Shown in pieces: positions 52,773 through 60,833 of a stretch of DNA of 64,000 nt; position 1 is the stretch's first letter, and each line of letters starts with the position of its first letter. The stretch covers positions 654,001 to 718,000 of the forward strand of contig JADJLQ010000001.1 of the NCBI GenBank assembly GCA_016709995.1, in the 5' to 3' direction. The notes below the pieces were generated by a model. It saw only the letters and a list, made by a program, of their open reading frames with translations. It ran no database searches and was not told the DNA's origin. The stretch comes from Saprospiraceae bacterium (lineage in GTDB: Bacteria > Bacteroidota > Bacteroidia > Chitinophagales > Saprospiraceae). The translations under genes and the position numbers were made by a program.

Positions 52773-53642
52773 CTAAATCCAATCACTGATTTTATTCATC
52801 AATAAAGCTATCCCGTCGTCGACAGCTTCGTTGGCGTCAGCACTAAATGTGCCGTTAGCCCTATTGGCCAGGACGATATTTAGACTTACAGCCCGATGCC
52901 CAAGTGCTGAGGCCAATCCATAAATACCAGCGGTTTCCATCTCAAAATTGCTAAACCGGTACCCTTGATATTCCAAAGTGAATAAATTTTGAAAAAGAGA
53001 TTGATCATATAGTGATTTTAATCTCAAAGATCTTCCCTGAGGACCATAAAAACCCGGACAGGTTATAGCGATGCCTGCGTAAGTATCCTTACCAAAAGCT
53101 TGTAACAGGGATTGGTCTGCATGCCCTACATAGGCCCCAAAGAACAATTCTCTCTGAAGAACATTGAGGGCATTGATCCAGGTTTCATCAGGGTATCGGA
53201 CTGCTTCTGGATAAAACCGCATCAGACTATCCAGCCCAAATGCGATTGGATTGATCAAAATACTATTGACAGGAATATCAGGGTCTAATGCGCCGGTAGT
53301 CCCTATCCGTATAAATTGAAGTTGACTTTTGTGATCAAGAGGCTGACCGGTATGCAAGTCAATGTTGACCAAAGCATCCAGTTCATTAAATACGATGTCG
53401 ATATTATCTGTACTGATGCCTGTTGAAATCACCATAATAGGTTTTTGATTTATCCTACCGACATGAGTGACGAACTCGCGATGCGATTGCCTGATATCAA
53501 TATGATCAAAGTATTTGCTTACATGGGACACCCGGTCAGGGTCACCTACTGTGATACAAACAGGGGCCACCATATCCCTCGAAAGATCCAGGTGGTATAC
53601 ATGGCCTTTTGGATTAAGAATTAATTCGCTGGATGAATTCAT
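52773..53642 (-). CDS. Nucleoside phosphorylase (uridine/purine phosphorylase family)
   Basis: 289 residues. PNP/UDP-family fold with the phosphate-binding GDPDRV, the strand IMVISTGISTDNIDIV, the glycine segment FIRIGTTGALDP, and the base/ribose-binding FSNFEMETAGIYGLAS, whose E-M-E motif contacts the ribose hydroxyls. It cleaves a nucleoside with phosphate to base and ribose 1-phosphate. The specificity loop does not let me choose uridine over purine. It is divergent from the ArsC-like gene. Confidence 0.88.
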   Translation of the reverse strand: MNSSSELILNPKGHVYHLDLSRDMVAPVCITVGDPDRVSHVSKYFDHIDIRQSHREFVTHVGRINQKPIMVISTGISTDNIDIVFNELDALVNIDLHTGQPLDHKSQLQFIRIGTTGALDPDIPVNSILINPIAFGLDSLMRFYPEAVRYPDETWINALNVLQRELFFGAYVGHADQSLLQAFGKDTYAGIAITCPGFYGPQGRSLRLKSLYDQSLFQNLFTLEYQGYRFSNFEMETAGIYGLASALGHRAVSLNIVLANRANGTFSADANEAVDDGIALLMNKISDWI

Positions 53643-53697
53643 ATTTTACTAAACTTATATTTGCTCAAATTTGTCTCTAATATATCAATGTAATACT

Positions 53698-54051
53698 ATG
53701 AAAAAAATATTTCAACTCAATACCTGCAATACTTGTCAAAAAATTTTAAAAGAATGGAAAGCTCCGGCATCTTTTGAAGTGCAAAACATCAAAGAGCAAA
53801 ATATCTCGGCAAAGGAATTGGACTTCGCTGCCAAAAAGCTTGGGTCTTATGAGGCTCTGTTCAGCAGGAGAGCAATAAAATTCAGATCAGAAGGCTGGAA
53901 TGAAAAGATCCTGACAGAGAAAGAGTATCGCAAGCTCATCCTGGCAGAATACACCTTTCTCAAAAGACCGGTTATGATTAATGAAGAAGAGGTATTTGCA
54001 GGAAATGCGAAAATCACTGTGCAAGCAGCAAAAAAAAGTCTAAAGCCATAA
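53698..54051 (+). CDS. ArsC/Spx-family thioredoxin-fold protein
   Basis: 117 residues from the ATG at 53698 (MKKIFQLNTCNTCQKILKEW); an upstream TTG adds nine non-conserved residues. The N-terminal C10-x-x-C13 motif, the middle region LGSYEALFSRRAIKFR and the C-terminal FLKRPVMINEEEVFAGN fit the ArsC/Spx/YffB family of the thioredoxin superfamily. Members are glutathione-linked arsenate reductases or transcriptional regulators of the Spx type. No arsenic genes are nearby, so the arsenate role is not supported by context. A bacillithiol gene in the window hints at a different thiol partner (inference). Confidence 0.82.
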   Translation: MKKIFQLNTCNTCQKILKEWKAPASFEVQNIKEQNISAKELDFAAKKLGSYEALFSRRAIKFRSEGWNEKILTEKEYRKLILAEYTFLKRPVMINEEEVFAGNAKITVQAAKKSLKP

Positions 54052-54083
54052 TAATACCAGGAAGTAGGGAACTGATGACATGG

Positions 54084-55733
54084 TTAAAGCGAAATGCCCC
54101 TCTTCCAGGGAATAAAATCATCCTGTCCTAATCGTTCTGCATGTGGTATAGCTTCTCCACTAGCCACTTTGATCAGGTACTCTAATATTTCGGCTCCTTT
54201 AGACTGAATGGTATCCACGCCATCAATGATAGTACCTGCATTGATATCAATGATGTCGGGCATTTTTTCGGATAGAAGATTATTGGTAGATATCTTGATC
54301 GTTGGAGATATCACATTTCCAGTCGGAGTCCCCAGACCGGTGGTGAAAGCTACCAGGTTGCATCCACTCCCTACCATCGCGGTCGTAGACTCTACATCAC
54401 CTCCGGGAGTACATAAGAGGTAGAACCCATTTTCATTTACTCGCTCAGTATAATCCAACACGCCTTGTACCGGAGCGGTGCCTCCCTTTAATGCTGCTCC
54501 AAGCGATTTCATAGCATCCGTGATCAATCCATCTCTAATATTACCTGGCGATGGATTGGCATAGAATCCCGAGCCCACGGCCTCAGCCCTACTGCTATAG
54601 GTTTGCATCAATTGAGAAAATTTTTCGCCATCTTCTTTTTTCTTGCATCTGTCTATCAGGTCCTGTTCAGCACCGCATAGCTCCGGGAACTCTGATAAAA
54701 TGGTAGTGCCACCCAATGCGATGATCATATCAGAAGCATGACCCAGGGCTGGATTGGCCGTAATACCGGAAAAGCCGTCCGACCCACCACATTCCAATCC
54801 CAGGCGAAGGTGGCTGAGTGCAGCCTCTTGCCTTCCGGTTTTATCCGCTTCAATCAATCCGAGGAAAGTATGTTTGACTGCGTCAGAGATCAGCTCTCGT
54901 TCACTGGAGTATTTTTGTTGTTCAAAATAAAATATTTGCTTGCCATGGCCAGGGTTGAATTGGTTCAGAGCTTCCTGAAATAGGGAGATTTGCGCATTCT
55001 GACATCCGAGGCTAAGGACTGTCGCTCCAGCGACATTTGGATTCAGAACATAGCCTGCCAACAATCTGCATAGACTAAGTGCATCCTGGCGAGTTCCTCC
55101 GCAGCCCATATCATGATTTAGTATTTTGATGCCGTCTATATTTTTAAAGACCCTTTTTTGAGCCAACTGATCTGGCGACATTGTTATCGATGCCTCTAGG
55201 ATATCTTGTTGACTGGCACCACTTTGGTACAGATCTACCAATTGGGTAGTATTAACAGTGAAGGATTCACTACCGGGATAGCCCAGGTTTTTGATCAAGG
55301 CATCCTGTATAATCACTACATTCCTTTTTTCACAAAATACCAACGGAAGTATAACCCAATAATTTCTCACGCCTACGCTGCCATCCTTCCTGGGATATCC
55401 TTTGAATGTGCGAGTTTTATATTGACTTACATCCGGAGCTTGCCAAGCTGATTTTTTGCTGTCTGTGTTGAAAGACTCTGTGGCGTGTTCAGTATTTTCA
55501 GTGCTTATCCTGGTGCCTTTTGCAATGTACTTTTTGGCCTTGCCTACCGTAAGACTGTACATTCTGATTCGATCACCTTTCTCCAGATCTTCTAATGTAA
55601 TCTTGTGTTTTACCGGTATGTTTTCAGTAATCAGTATTTCTTTACTATCGAGGACCAGTCTATCACCATGATTAAATTGTTCGAGCGCTACAGCTACATT
55701 GTCTTCAGGATGAATTTTTAAATATCTTTTCAA
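54084..55733 (-). CDS. uxaA: UxaA-family altronate dehydratase
   Basis: 549 residues from the TTG at 55733, which gives MKRYLKIHPEDNVAVAL, the usual N-terminus. The frame stays open upstream to an ATG at 55829, but that extension is not family-like and would overlap the divergent gene. The N-terminal SAF-type domain (to about 95) is followed by the UxaA catalytic region with GYPRKDGSVGVRNYW, NHDMGCGG, LGLECGGSDGFSGITANPALG and GVDTIQSKGAEI. The enzyme dehydrates D-altronate to 2-keto-3-deoxygluconate in galacturonate catabolism. No other uronate gene is nearby, so a related sugar acid is possible. Confidence 0.87.
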   Translation of the reverse strand: MKRYLKIHPEDNVAVALEQFNHGDRLVLDSKEILITENIPVKHKITLEDLEKGDRIRMYSLTVGKAKKYIAKGTRISTENTEHATESFNTDSKKSAWQAPDVSQYKTRTFKGYPRKDGSVGVRNYWVILPLVFCEKRNVVIIQDALIKNLGYPGSESFTVNTTQLVDLYQSGASQQDILEASITMSPDQLAQKRVFKNIDGIKILNHDMGCGGTRQDALSLCRLLAGYVLNPNVAGATVLSLGCQNAQISLFQEALNQFNPGHGKQIFYFEQQKYSSERELISDAVKHTFLGLIEADKTGRQEAALSHLRLGLECGGSDGFSGITANPALGHASDMIIALGGTTILSEFPELCGAEQDLIDRCKKKEDGEKFSQLMQTYSSRAEAVGSGFYANPSPGNIRDGLITDAMKSLGAALKGGTAPVQGVLDYTERVNENGFYLLCTPGGDVESTTAMVGSGCNLVAFTTGLGTPTGNVISPTIKISTNNLLSEKMPDIIDINAGTIIDGVDTIQSKGAEILEYLIKVASGEAIPHAERLGQDDFIPWKRGISL

Positions 55734-55785
55734 GGTAAATTTTCTTTTAGCAAATGTAGTTAATTGAGCACTATCTTCGTCAACC

Positions 55786-56481
55786 TTGGACCAAACTATA
55801 CAAATACAAACCTCAGCAAAAAAAGCCATTCTATTCGGAGCTACAGGGTTGGTAGGTACTCATTGTCTGCAAGAATTACTCGGACATCCGGCTTACCATT
55901 CTGTGACTTGTTTTTATCGGTCTGAAGTGCCTTCCATCGAGGATCCCAATTTTATAGGCCATCAAGTTGATTTTGAAGATATGGGCAGCTGGGCTACCTT
56001 GATCGAAGGACATGATCTTTTCATTTGTCTTGGCACCACTTTAAAAAAAGCGGGCTCCAAAAATGCATTTTATCATATTGAGTATGAATATATTACAAAA
56101 ATAGCGACCATTGCCGAGGTGAATGGGATCCGCCAGATATTTATTGTTTCTGCTCCAGGAGCAGACTCCAGAGGTTATCTGTTTTACAATCAGATCAAAG
56201 GCATGATTGAGGACAAGGTAAAACGTATGGACTTTTGGTCAATTCATTTTTTGCGACCCTCGGTTCTATTGGGGAACCGTGAAGAAGCCCGACCTTTTGA
56301 GGATCTTGCTGCAGGGGCAGGGCTAGCTTTAAAATTAATCAGCCCCAAACTTTTTTCAAATATTACCCCGATAGAAGGACACAAGGTGGCCAGGTGTATG
56401 GTCAAGGTAGCTCAAAGTACACGTAGTGGGGTATTTTATTATCCCAGCTCTGTCATAGCAAGGTTAGGTAAAAAAGATTGA
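55786..56481 (+). CDS. NAD(P)-binding Rossmann oxidoreductase (atypical SDR, HTATIP2-like)
   Basis: 231 residues. The nucleotide-binding loop G18-x-x-G21-x-x-G24 is in AILFGATGLVGTHCLQELL. Then come HDLFICLGTTLKKAGSKNAF, QIFIVSAPGADSRGYLFYNQIKG (with the Y-x3-K of the SDR fold) and IHFLRPSVLLGNREE. This wording matches the atypical SDR group around HTATIP2/YbjT. Function unknown; it may be a reductase or a redox sensor. The start is a TTG at 55786, facing uxaA with about 50 bases between starts. gldC follows 43 bases later. Confidence 0.85.
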   Translation: MDQTIQIQTSAKKAILFGATGLVGTHCLQELLGHPAYHSVTCFYRSEVPSIEDPNFIGHQVDFEDMGSWATLIEGHDLFICLGTTLKKAGSKNAFYHIEYEYITKIATIAEVNGIRQIFIVSAPGADSRGYLFYNQIKGMIEDKVKRMDFWSIHFLRPSVLLGNREEARPFEDLAAGAGLALKLISPKLFSNITPIEGHKVARCMVKVAQSTRSGVFYYPSSVIARLGKKD

Positions 56482-56524
56482 TCATTCATCTGATTTTATT
56501 GAGTAGTCTGCGTTTCTTTGCATT

Positions 56525-56875
56525 ATGAACAAAGAAAGTAACCAGATCATACTTGAAGTCACATTGGATGAAGAGAAGATACCTTCTGCCATACATTGGC
56601 GGGCTGACGATGGGCCTGAGCAGGGTCATTTACAAGAAGTCAAAGCATTTCTACTTTCTCTATACGATGGAGGCCAGGGTGATACCCTTAAAATCGATCT
56701 ATGGACCAAAGATATGCAAGTCCATGAAATGGATCGGATGATGTATTTTACGCTGAAGAGCCTGGCTGACACCTATTTGCGTGCTACCCAAAACAAAGAA
56801 GTAGCTACGGATATGCGTCGTTTTAGTGACTATTTTGCGGAAAAAACGAATATCAAGGGCCAGACTGCCAATTAA
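56525..56875 (+). CDS. gldC: GldC: gliding-motility associated protein
   Basis: 116 residues, soluble. The sequence (IHWRADDGP, KAFLLSLYDG, LWTKDMQVHEMDRMMYFTLKSLADTYLRAT) fits GldC, a small cytoplasmic protein first found with gliding-motility genes of Flavobacterium and widely present in Bacteroidota, including non-gliding ones. Its biochemical role is not known. It is convergent with the small kinase gene, and the two stop codons share the palindrome TTAA at 56872-56875. Upstream is a near-promoter TTTCTTTG. Confidence 0.9.
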   Translation: MNKESNQIILEVTLDEEKIPSAIHWRADDGPEQGHLQEVKAFLLSLYDGGQGDTLKIDLWTKDMQVHEMDRMMYFTLKSLADTYLRATQNKEVATDMRRFSDYFAEKTNIKGQTAN

Positions 56876-57369
56876 AGCTGTAGCAGATCGATGACTTGGT
56901 TGATTGGTGCAGGATGAGCTCCATTAACCATGAAGACAGGGTTTTTATTTTTAGGAAGGGCGCCATATTCAACATAACTTTCCCAAATATGACGCACAAA
57001 CCAATTGGGTTCGCGTCCCCATCGAAGATCTTGTTTTTTTCTTTTCCAGAATAAGTCTTTTTCTATGTATACAAAGATACACCTGTCATAACAGGCATTG
57101 ATATTGCCTTGATAAAAAGCAAACAGACCTTCGACTATGACCAGATCGTACTTTTTTTTATAAGATTGGATAGCAGATAAAAGAGATTTCCAGTCGATCG
57201 AATCAGGATGCTCCCAGTCAATATGGTCTCGTATCATGGGAAGATGATCTTTTTTTACAAAATCATCCTGCTTTAATATGCCAATAGTTTTACCTTTGAT
57301 ACGTTTACTTAACTGGTTTGCGAGGGTGGTTTTGCCGGCCCGGCTTACCCCACCGATACCTATGATCAT
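56872..57369 (-). CDS. Small P-loop kinase (uridine kinase / nicotinamide riboside kinase-like)
   Basis: 165 residues. The Walker A loop GGVSRAGKTTLA is at residues 6-17. Then follow QDDFVKKDHLPMIRDHIDWEHPDSIDW, a pattern close to uridine kinase and NRK (D-D-F ... D-W-E-x-P), the strand LVIVEGLFAFYQ, and the lid KRKKQDLRWGREP. It probably phosphorylates a nucleoside or riboside with ATP; the exact substrate cannot be set. It overlaps the gldC stop and is divergent from the PD40 gene. Confidence 0.82.
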   Translation of the reverse strand: MIIGIGGVSRAGKTTLANQLSKRIKGKTIGILKQDDFVKKDHLPMIRDHIDWEHPDSIDWKSLLSAIQSYKKKYDLVIVEGLFAFYQGNINACYDRCIFVYIEKDLFWKRKKQDLRWGREPNWFVRHIWESYVEYGALPKNKNPVFMVNGAHPAPINQVIDLLQL

Positions 57370-57391
57370 AATACAAAATTAATTTATTGAT

Positions 57392-58486
57392 ATGAAGCGA
57401 TGGATAAAATACTTCGGTCTGATGATAATATTTTTAGCAACACAATGTGCACAACAATATGCTATCACCAATCAGACAGGACCCGATAATCTGCGATATC
57501 CGCAGGAAAAGCATTTAAAAAATGTAACCCAACTGACTTTTGGAGGCAATAATGCAGAAGCTTATTGGAGTTTTGACAGCAAGCAACTTACTTTTCAGAG
57601 TGATTATAGCCCTTGGACCAATGGCTGTGATCAAATATTCAGAATGACTCCTGGCAAGTCTGATCTTAAAAACAATAAACCTATCAGGATCAGTACAGGC
57701 ACAGGTCGTACTACTTGTTCTTACTTTATGCCCGGTAATAAACAGATCCTCTATGCTTCCACACACGCAGCTGGGGAGGCATGTCCACCAGCCCCTGAAA
57801 GAAACCCTAATGGCAAGTATGTATGGGCGATCTATGAGAGTTTTGACATATATATCTCAGATCTTGATGGTAAAATAATCAAACGATTGACAGATACACC
57901 TGGATATGACGCAGAGGGGACGATCAGCCCCAAAGGTGACAAGATTGTGTTTACTTCGGTACGGGATGGAGATCTCGATTTATATACCATGGACATCGAT
58001 GGCAAAAACGTAAAAAGAATCACCTATGACTTAGGTTATGATGGAGGCGCTTTTTTCTCGCCGGACGGAACCAAATTGGTTTTCAGGGCATCCAGACCTA
58101 AGACAGACGAGGCCAAAAAGGAATATCTGGAACTTTTACATCAAGGGCTAGTGCAGCCAGTAGAAATGGAATTATTTGTTTGTAATGTGGATGGGTCCGA
58201 TCTGAGACAAGTTACGCATTTAGGGAAAGCTAACTGGGCACCTTATTATTTACCTGATAACAAAACGATAGTATTCAGCTCTAATCATGCTGCTAGTCGA
58301 GGGTACTCATTTAATCTGTATACTATTAAGGATGATGGCACAGGCCTGGAAAAAATCACTTATGATCAGACTTTTGACTCTTTCCCTATGTTTTCACCAA
58401 ATGGCAAATACTTAGTGTTTGCCTCTAACAGATTTAATGGTGGTACCAGAGATACCAACCTATTCGTAGCCGAGTGGGTTGATTAG
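57392..58486 (+). CDS. PD40/TolB-like beta-propeller lipoprotein
   Basis: 364 residues with a lipoprotein signal ending in LATQC (Cys19). The mature part has WD40-like PD40 repeats of the TolB type (AEGTISPKGDKIVFTSVRDG, DGGAFFSPDGTKLVFRASRP, FDSFPMFSPNGKYLVFASNR). Such proteins form a periplasmic or surface-anchored six-bladed propeller and bind partner proteins or peptides; peptidase activity is not indicated. Alone on the plus strand; convergent with dnaG, 7 bases apart. Confidence 0.85.
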   Translation: MKRWIKYFGLMIIFLATQCAQQYAITNQTGPDNLRYPQEKHLKNVTQLTFGGNNAEAYWSFDSKQLTFQSDYSPWTNGCDQIFRMTPGKSDLKNNKPIRISTGTGRTTCSYFMPGNKQILYASTHAAGEACPPAPERNPNGKYVWAIYESFDIYISDLDGKIIKRLTDTPGYDAEGTISPKGDKIVFTSVRDGDLDLYTMDIDGKNVKRITYDLGYDGGAFFSPDGTKLVFRASRPKTDEAKKEYLELLHQGLVQPVEMELFVCNVDGSDLRQVTHLGKANWAPYYLPDNKTIVFSSNHAASRGYSFNLYTIKDDGTGLEKITYDQTFDSFPMFSPNGKYLVFASNRFNGGTRDTNLFVAEWVD

Positions 58487-58493
58487 TACTATT

Positions 58494-59972
58494 TCACGAA
58501 AAGACTCTCATCCCTAGTAGATCGGCAATCGTATTTCTATAATTGAGCAGCTCGTGTTGAGTTTTAAGATAAATTAGCTGTTGAATCTCCTCCTCACCCG
58601 TAGAATCAAGTAAAAGTTTATTGGCTTTGATCATTTTTTGCACTTTTTTGAGCTTAAATCTTAAAATACTTTGATAGCAATCATTGACATAATTCTCATC
58701 TGGAGGTTTTTGAGTTTGAAGCTCCATCTCCCAACGATCAGCCCAATTATGACTGTAATTAAAAGGAGAAGTACTTAACTCTATAGCAAGATTGCGGATG
58801 TCCGGATCGGCGTGACTGATAAAATAATCTGTATTGATCACTCGGTTTTCGCTCAACTGGTGGATATATTCTTTTAATATTCGTTCGTATAGTTTGTTGT
58901 TAAATTCTTCTTCCAGATTATCCATATTTTCATTGATATATTGGGCAAGGGTTTTTTCCATTCCTGCATCCATCATGAGATGTCCATACAATATAAGTAC
59001 CCTGATTAGTGATCTCTCCTGGTATTCATCTTCCTCCGTTGAAAGGGTGTCATGCTGTGGATCTTTAAGATAATCTGCATCGTCCTGTGCCGGGCTGGGT
59101 ACAGATCGCTCTTGATCTGTAAATTGTTTTGAGCGTCGATTAATCAGATCTTTTTTGATCATCCGATTCGTCTCCCGAATGAGCACCTCTTCTGATACCG
59201 CAAGCTCTTCAGCACAGACCTGGATATAAGTAGATCGTTTGATCGCATCAGGAATTTTAGAAATGGTCTGGATAATGTCTGTGATACCTTCTGATTTTTT
59301 TATCGGATCGTTTTTGGTATCCCTTTTTATCAACGAAGCTTTGAACAACACAAAGTCAACAGATTTGTCCTGTAAAAAAGACTCAAACGCGCTACTTCCA
59401 TTTTTTTTGAGGAAGGAATCCGGATCCTCAGGAGTAGGTAGAATGGCCATACGCACATTCATATTCTCTTCCAGGATCATGTCCAATGCCCTCATGGTGG
59501 CTTTGATACCGGCTTCATCGCCATCATATACTATTTTAATATTGGGAGTAAACCTTTTAATCAACCTGATCTGATCCACTGTCAGCGATGTGCCTGAGGA
59601 CGCAACTACATGTTGAATGCCTGCCTGATGCATGCTGATTACATCAGTGTATCCTTCCACCAGTAGACATTCGTCCTTACTGCGTATAGCTGCTTTAGCC
59701 AGGTGTAATCCATATAAGACTTTACTTTTAATATACAGAGGAGTTTCAGGCGAATTGATATATTTCGGTCCAAAATCAGTATTGCTTAATTTTCTACCAC
59801 TAAAGGCAATTACTTTTCCTGAAATATTCGTGATGGGGAATATCACTCTCCCTGAAAAAAAATCCTGATTATTTTTATTGAGCAAGCCCAATTCTTTCAA
59901 GGTGTCAGCATTGTATCCATTGGTAATGCACTTTTCTGCGAGAAAGTTTTTTTGATCTGGGGCAAATCCCAA
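58494..59972 (-). CDS. dnaG: DnaG primase, polymerase and helicase-binding part (frame broken)
   Basis: 492 residues covering the TOPRIM catalytic core and C-terminal domain of primase: GRVIFPITNISGKVIAFSGR, the metal-binding ECLLVEGYTDVISMHQAG, IKIVYDGDEAGIKATMRALD and LPTPEDPDSFLKK. DnaG makes RNA primers at the replication fork. The formal start (TTG at 59972) lies inside the catalytic domain (LGFAPDQ), and the same frame stays open to about 60113, encoding the expected preceding segment (LINEFANNVFQESL, then IGLAYFKERGF). It is thus the rest of the gene whose zinc-binding domain is at 60095-60445. Restoring one A gives about 650 residues, the normal length. Confidence 0.9.
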   Translation of the reverse strand: MGFAPDQKNFLAEKCITNGYNADTLKELGLLNKNNQDFFSGRVIFPITNISGKVIAFSGRKLSNTDFGPKYINSPETPLYIKSKVLYGLHLAKAAIRSKDECLLVEGYTDVISMHQAGIQHVVASSGTSLTVDQIRLIKRFTPNIKIVYDGDEAGIKATMRALDMILEENMNVRMAILPTPEDPDSFLKKNGSSAFESFLQDKSVDFVLFKASLIKRDTKNDPIKKSEGITDIIQTISKIPDAIKRSTYIQVCAEELAVSEEVLIRETNRMIKKDLINRRSKQFTDQERSVPSPAQDDADYLKDPQHDTLSTEEDEYQERSLIRVLILYGHLMMDAGMEKTLAQYINENMDNLEEEFNNKLYERILKEYIHQLSENRVINTDYFISHADPDIRNLAIELSTSPFNYSHNWADRWEMELQTQKPPDENYVNDCYQSILRFKLKKVQKMIKANKLLLDSTGEEEIQQLIYLKTQHELLNYRNTIADLLGMRVFS

Positions 59973-60094
59973 CGAAAACTTTTTGATGGTGGATTCTAAA
60001 AACCCTCTTTCTTTAAAATAGGCAAGTCCAATGGTCTTGCCTTGAGGATGCTGAAATAATGATTCCTGGAAGACATTATTTGCAAATTCATTAA

Positions 60095-60445
60095 TTAACG
60101 AATAAGATTCTCTTTTAGCTCTTCCTGGTAGGCTTCATCTGATTTAGATTCTGTTATTTCTTCGATAGAGATATTATATTTTTTGGCTAGGTATTTAACT
60201 GCCTCTGGAAATGTCGAAGACTCATGTTCCATAATAAACTGTACGGGCCCTCCAGCTTTTCCGCAGCCAAAACATTTGTAGATGTTTTTTGAGGGGGATA
60301 CAGAAAAAGAAGGCGTTTTTTCATGATGAAAAGGGCATAACCCCAGTAAATTGGAGCCACTTTTTTTGAGATTTACATAGTCGCTTATCACTTCCTCCAC
60401 TTTGGCGGTCTGTAAAACATCGTCAACTGATTTTTTTGAAATCAT
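60095..60445 (-). CDS. dnaG: DnaG primase, N-terminal zinc-binding part (frame broken)
   Basis: 116 residues: the CHC2 zinc-ribbon domain of primase, with Cys-x2-His in LGLCPFHHEKTPSF and Cys-x2-Cys in YKCFGCGKAGG, which recognise the template. After E-E-L-K (residue 111) the frame runs into five non-family residues and a stop. Reading on after one added A in the AAAA at 60113-60116 (TTTT on the plus strand) gives RESYSLINEFANN, which joins the next entry without loss. Since primase is essential, a real loss is unlikely; a single-base assembly deletion is the simplest account. Confidence 0.9.
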   Translation of the reverse strand: MISKKSVDDVLQTAKVEEVISDYVNLKKSGSNLLGLCPFHHEKTPSFSVSPSKNIYKCFGCGKAGGPVQFIMEHESSTFPEAVKYLAKKYNISIEEITESKSDEAYQEELKENLIR

Positions 60446-60491
60446 TTTAAAAAAAGTTCAATTTTATTTGCAAAGTAGATTAAAAATGGTT

Positions 60492-60499
60492 TAAATTTG
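60492..60499 (+). promoter_or_regulatory. Candidate promoter of an intergenic small RNA (TAAATTTG)
   Basis: TAAATTTG fits the TAnnTTTG -7 consensus, and a TTTG -33 box lies 21 bases upstream at 60467-60470. No coding region starts in the next 140 bases, but a strong terminator follows about 100 bases downstream. Confidence 0.45.
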
Positions 60500-60505
60500 T
60501 CATAC

Positions 60506-60606
60506 GATAGTAAATATATTATCGATTTAATTTTGACATAAGAATAGGGTGTTCTCATAGTGTGTTCATACCTCACTGACAGTTCCTGTCAGTGGGGTTT
60601 TTTTTT
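60506..60606 (+). ncRNA. Candidate small RNA of about 100 bases
   Basis: This interval runs from the expected start of the TAAATTTG promoter to the end of the T-tract of a near-perfect terminator, with no open reading frame of note. It contains a short inverted repeat, CGATA ... TATCG (60504-60523), and the terminator hairpin. It lies between dnaG (minus, start 60445) and a small lipoprotein gene (plus, 60647). It could instead be a leader with an attenuator for the lipoprotein gene. I do not recognise it as a known RNA family. Confidence 0.4.
60571..60606 (+). terminator. Strong Rho-independent terminator
   Basis: CCTCACTGACAG (60571-60582) pairs with CTGTCAGTGGGG (60586-60597) through twelve pairs with a single G-T wobble and a 3-base loop, followed by nine T (60598-60606). 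On the plus strand no gene precedes it, since dnaG runs the other way, which implies an upstream non-coding transcript. Confidence 0.8.
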
Positions 60607-60646
60607 GTGGTTTTTTACTTAATTTTGAGTTTATACTATATAGTGT

Positions 60647-60826
60647 ATGAAAAGATACTATGTATTTATAATCATCTTTTTGAGTGTTTTTACTTTTGCT
60701 TCGTGTGCAGTAGGATCAGGGTGCCCTGCAGATAAAGCTAATTCAGTAAAGTTTAATCGTAAAGGTCAATTTAAATCTAATTCTAAAGGAAAAACGAAAC
60801 TGTTTCCGGGAAAATTAAAACGCTGA
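60647..60826 (+). CDS. Small basic lipoprotein, 59 residues
   Basis: The frame starts with ATG at 60647 and ends at TGA 60824-60826. It encodes a lipoprotein signal (MKRYYVFIIIFLSVFTFASC, Cys20) and a short lysine-rich mature part (CPADKANSVKFNRKG, then KGKTKLFPGKLKR). The signal, lipobox and clean intergenic position argue that it is real. Small basic lipoproteins of this kind are common and uncharacterised in Bacteroidota. It lies 40 bases after the strong terminator and is convergent with dapB. Confidence 0.65.
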   Translation: MKRYYVFIIIFLSVFTFASCAVGSGCPADKANSVKFNRKGQFKSNSKGKTKLFPGKLKR

Positions 60827-60833
60827 AAATACC

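Noticed and set aside
55734..55829. Longer N-terminus for altronate dehydratase from the ATG at 55829
   Set aside because: The extension runs across the start of the divergent gene at 55786 and is not family-like; the TTG at 55733 gives the expected MKRYLKIHPEDN.
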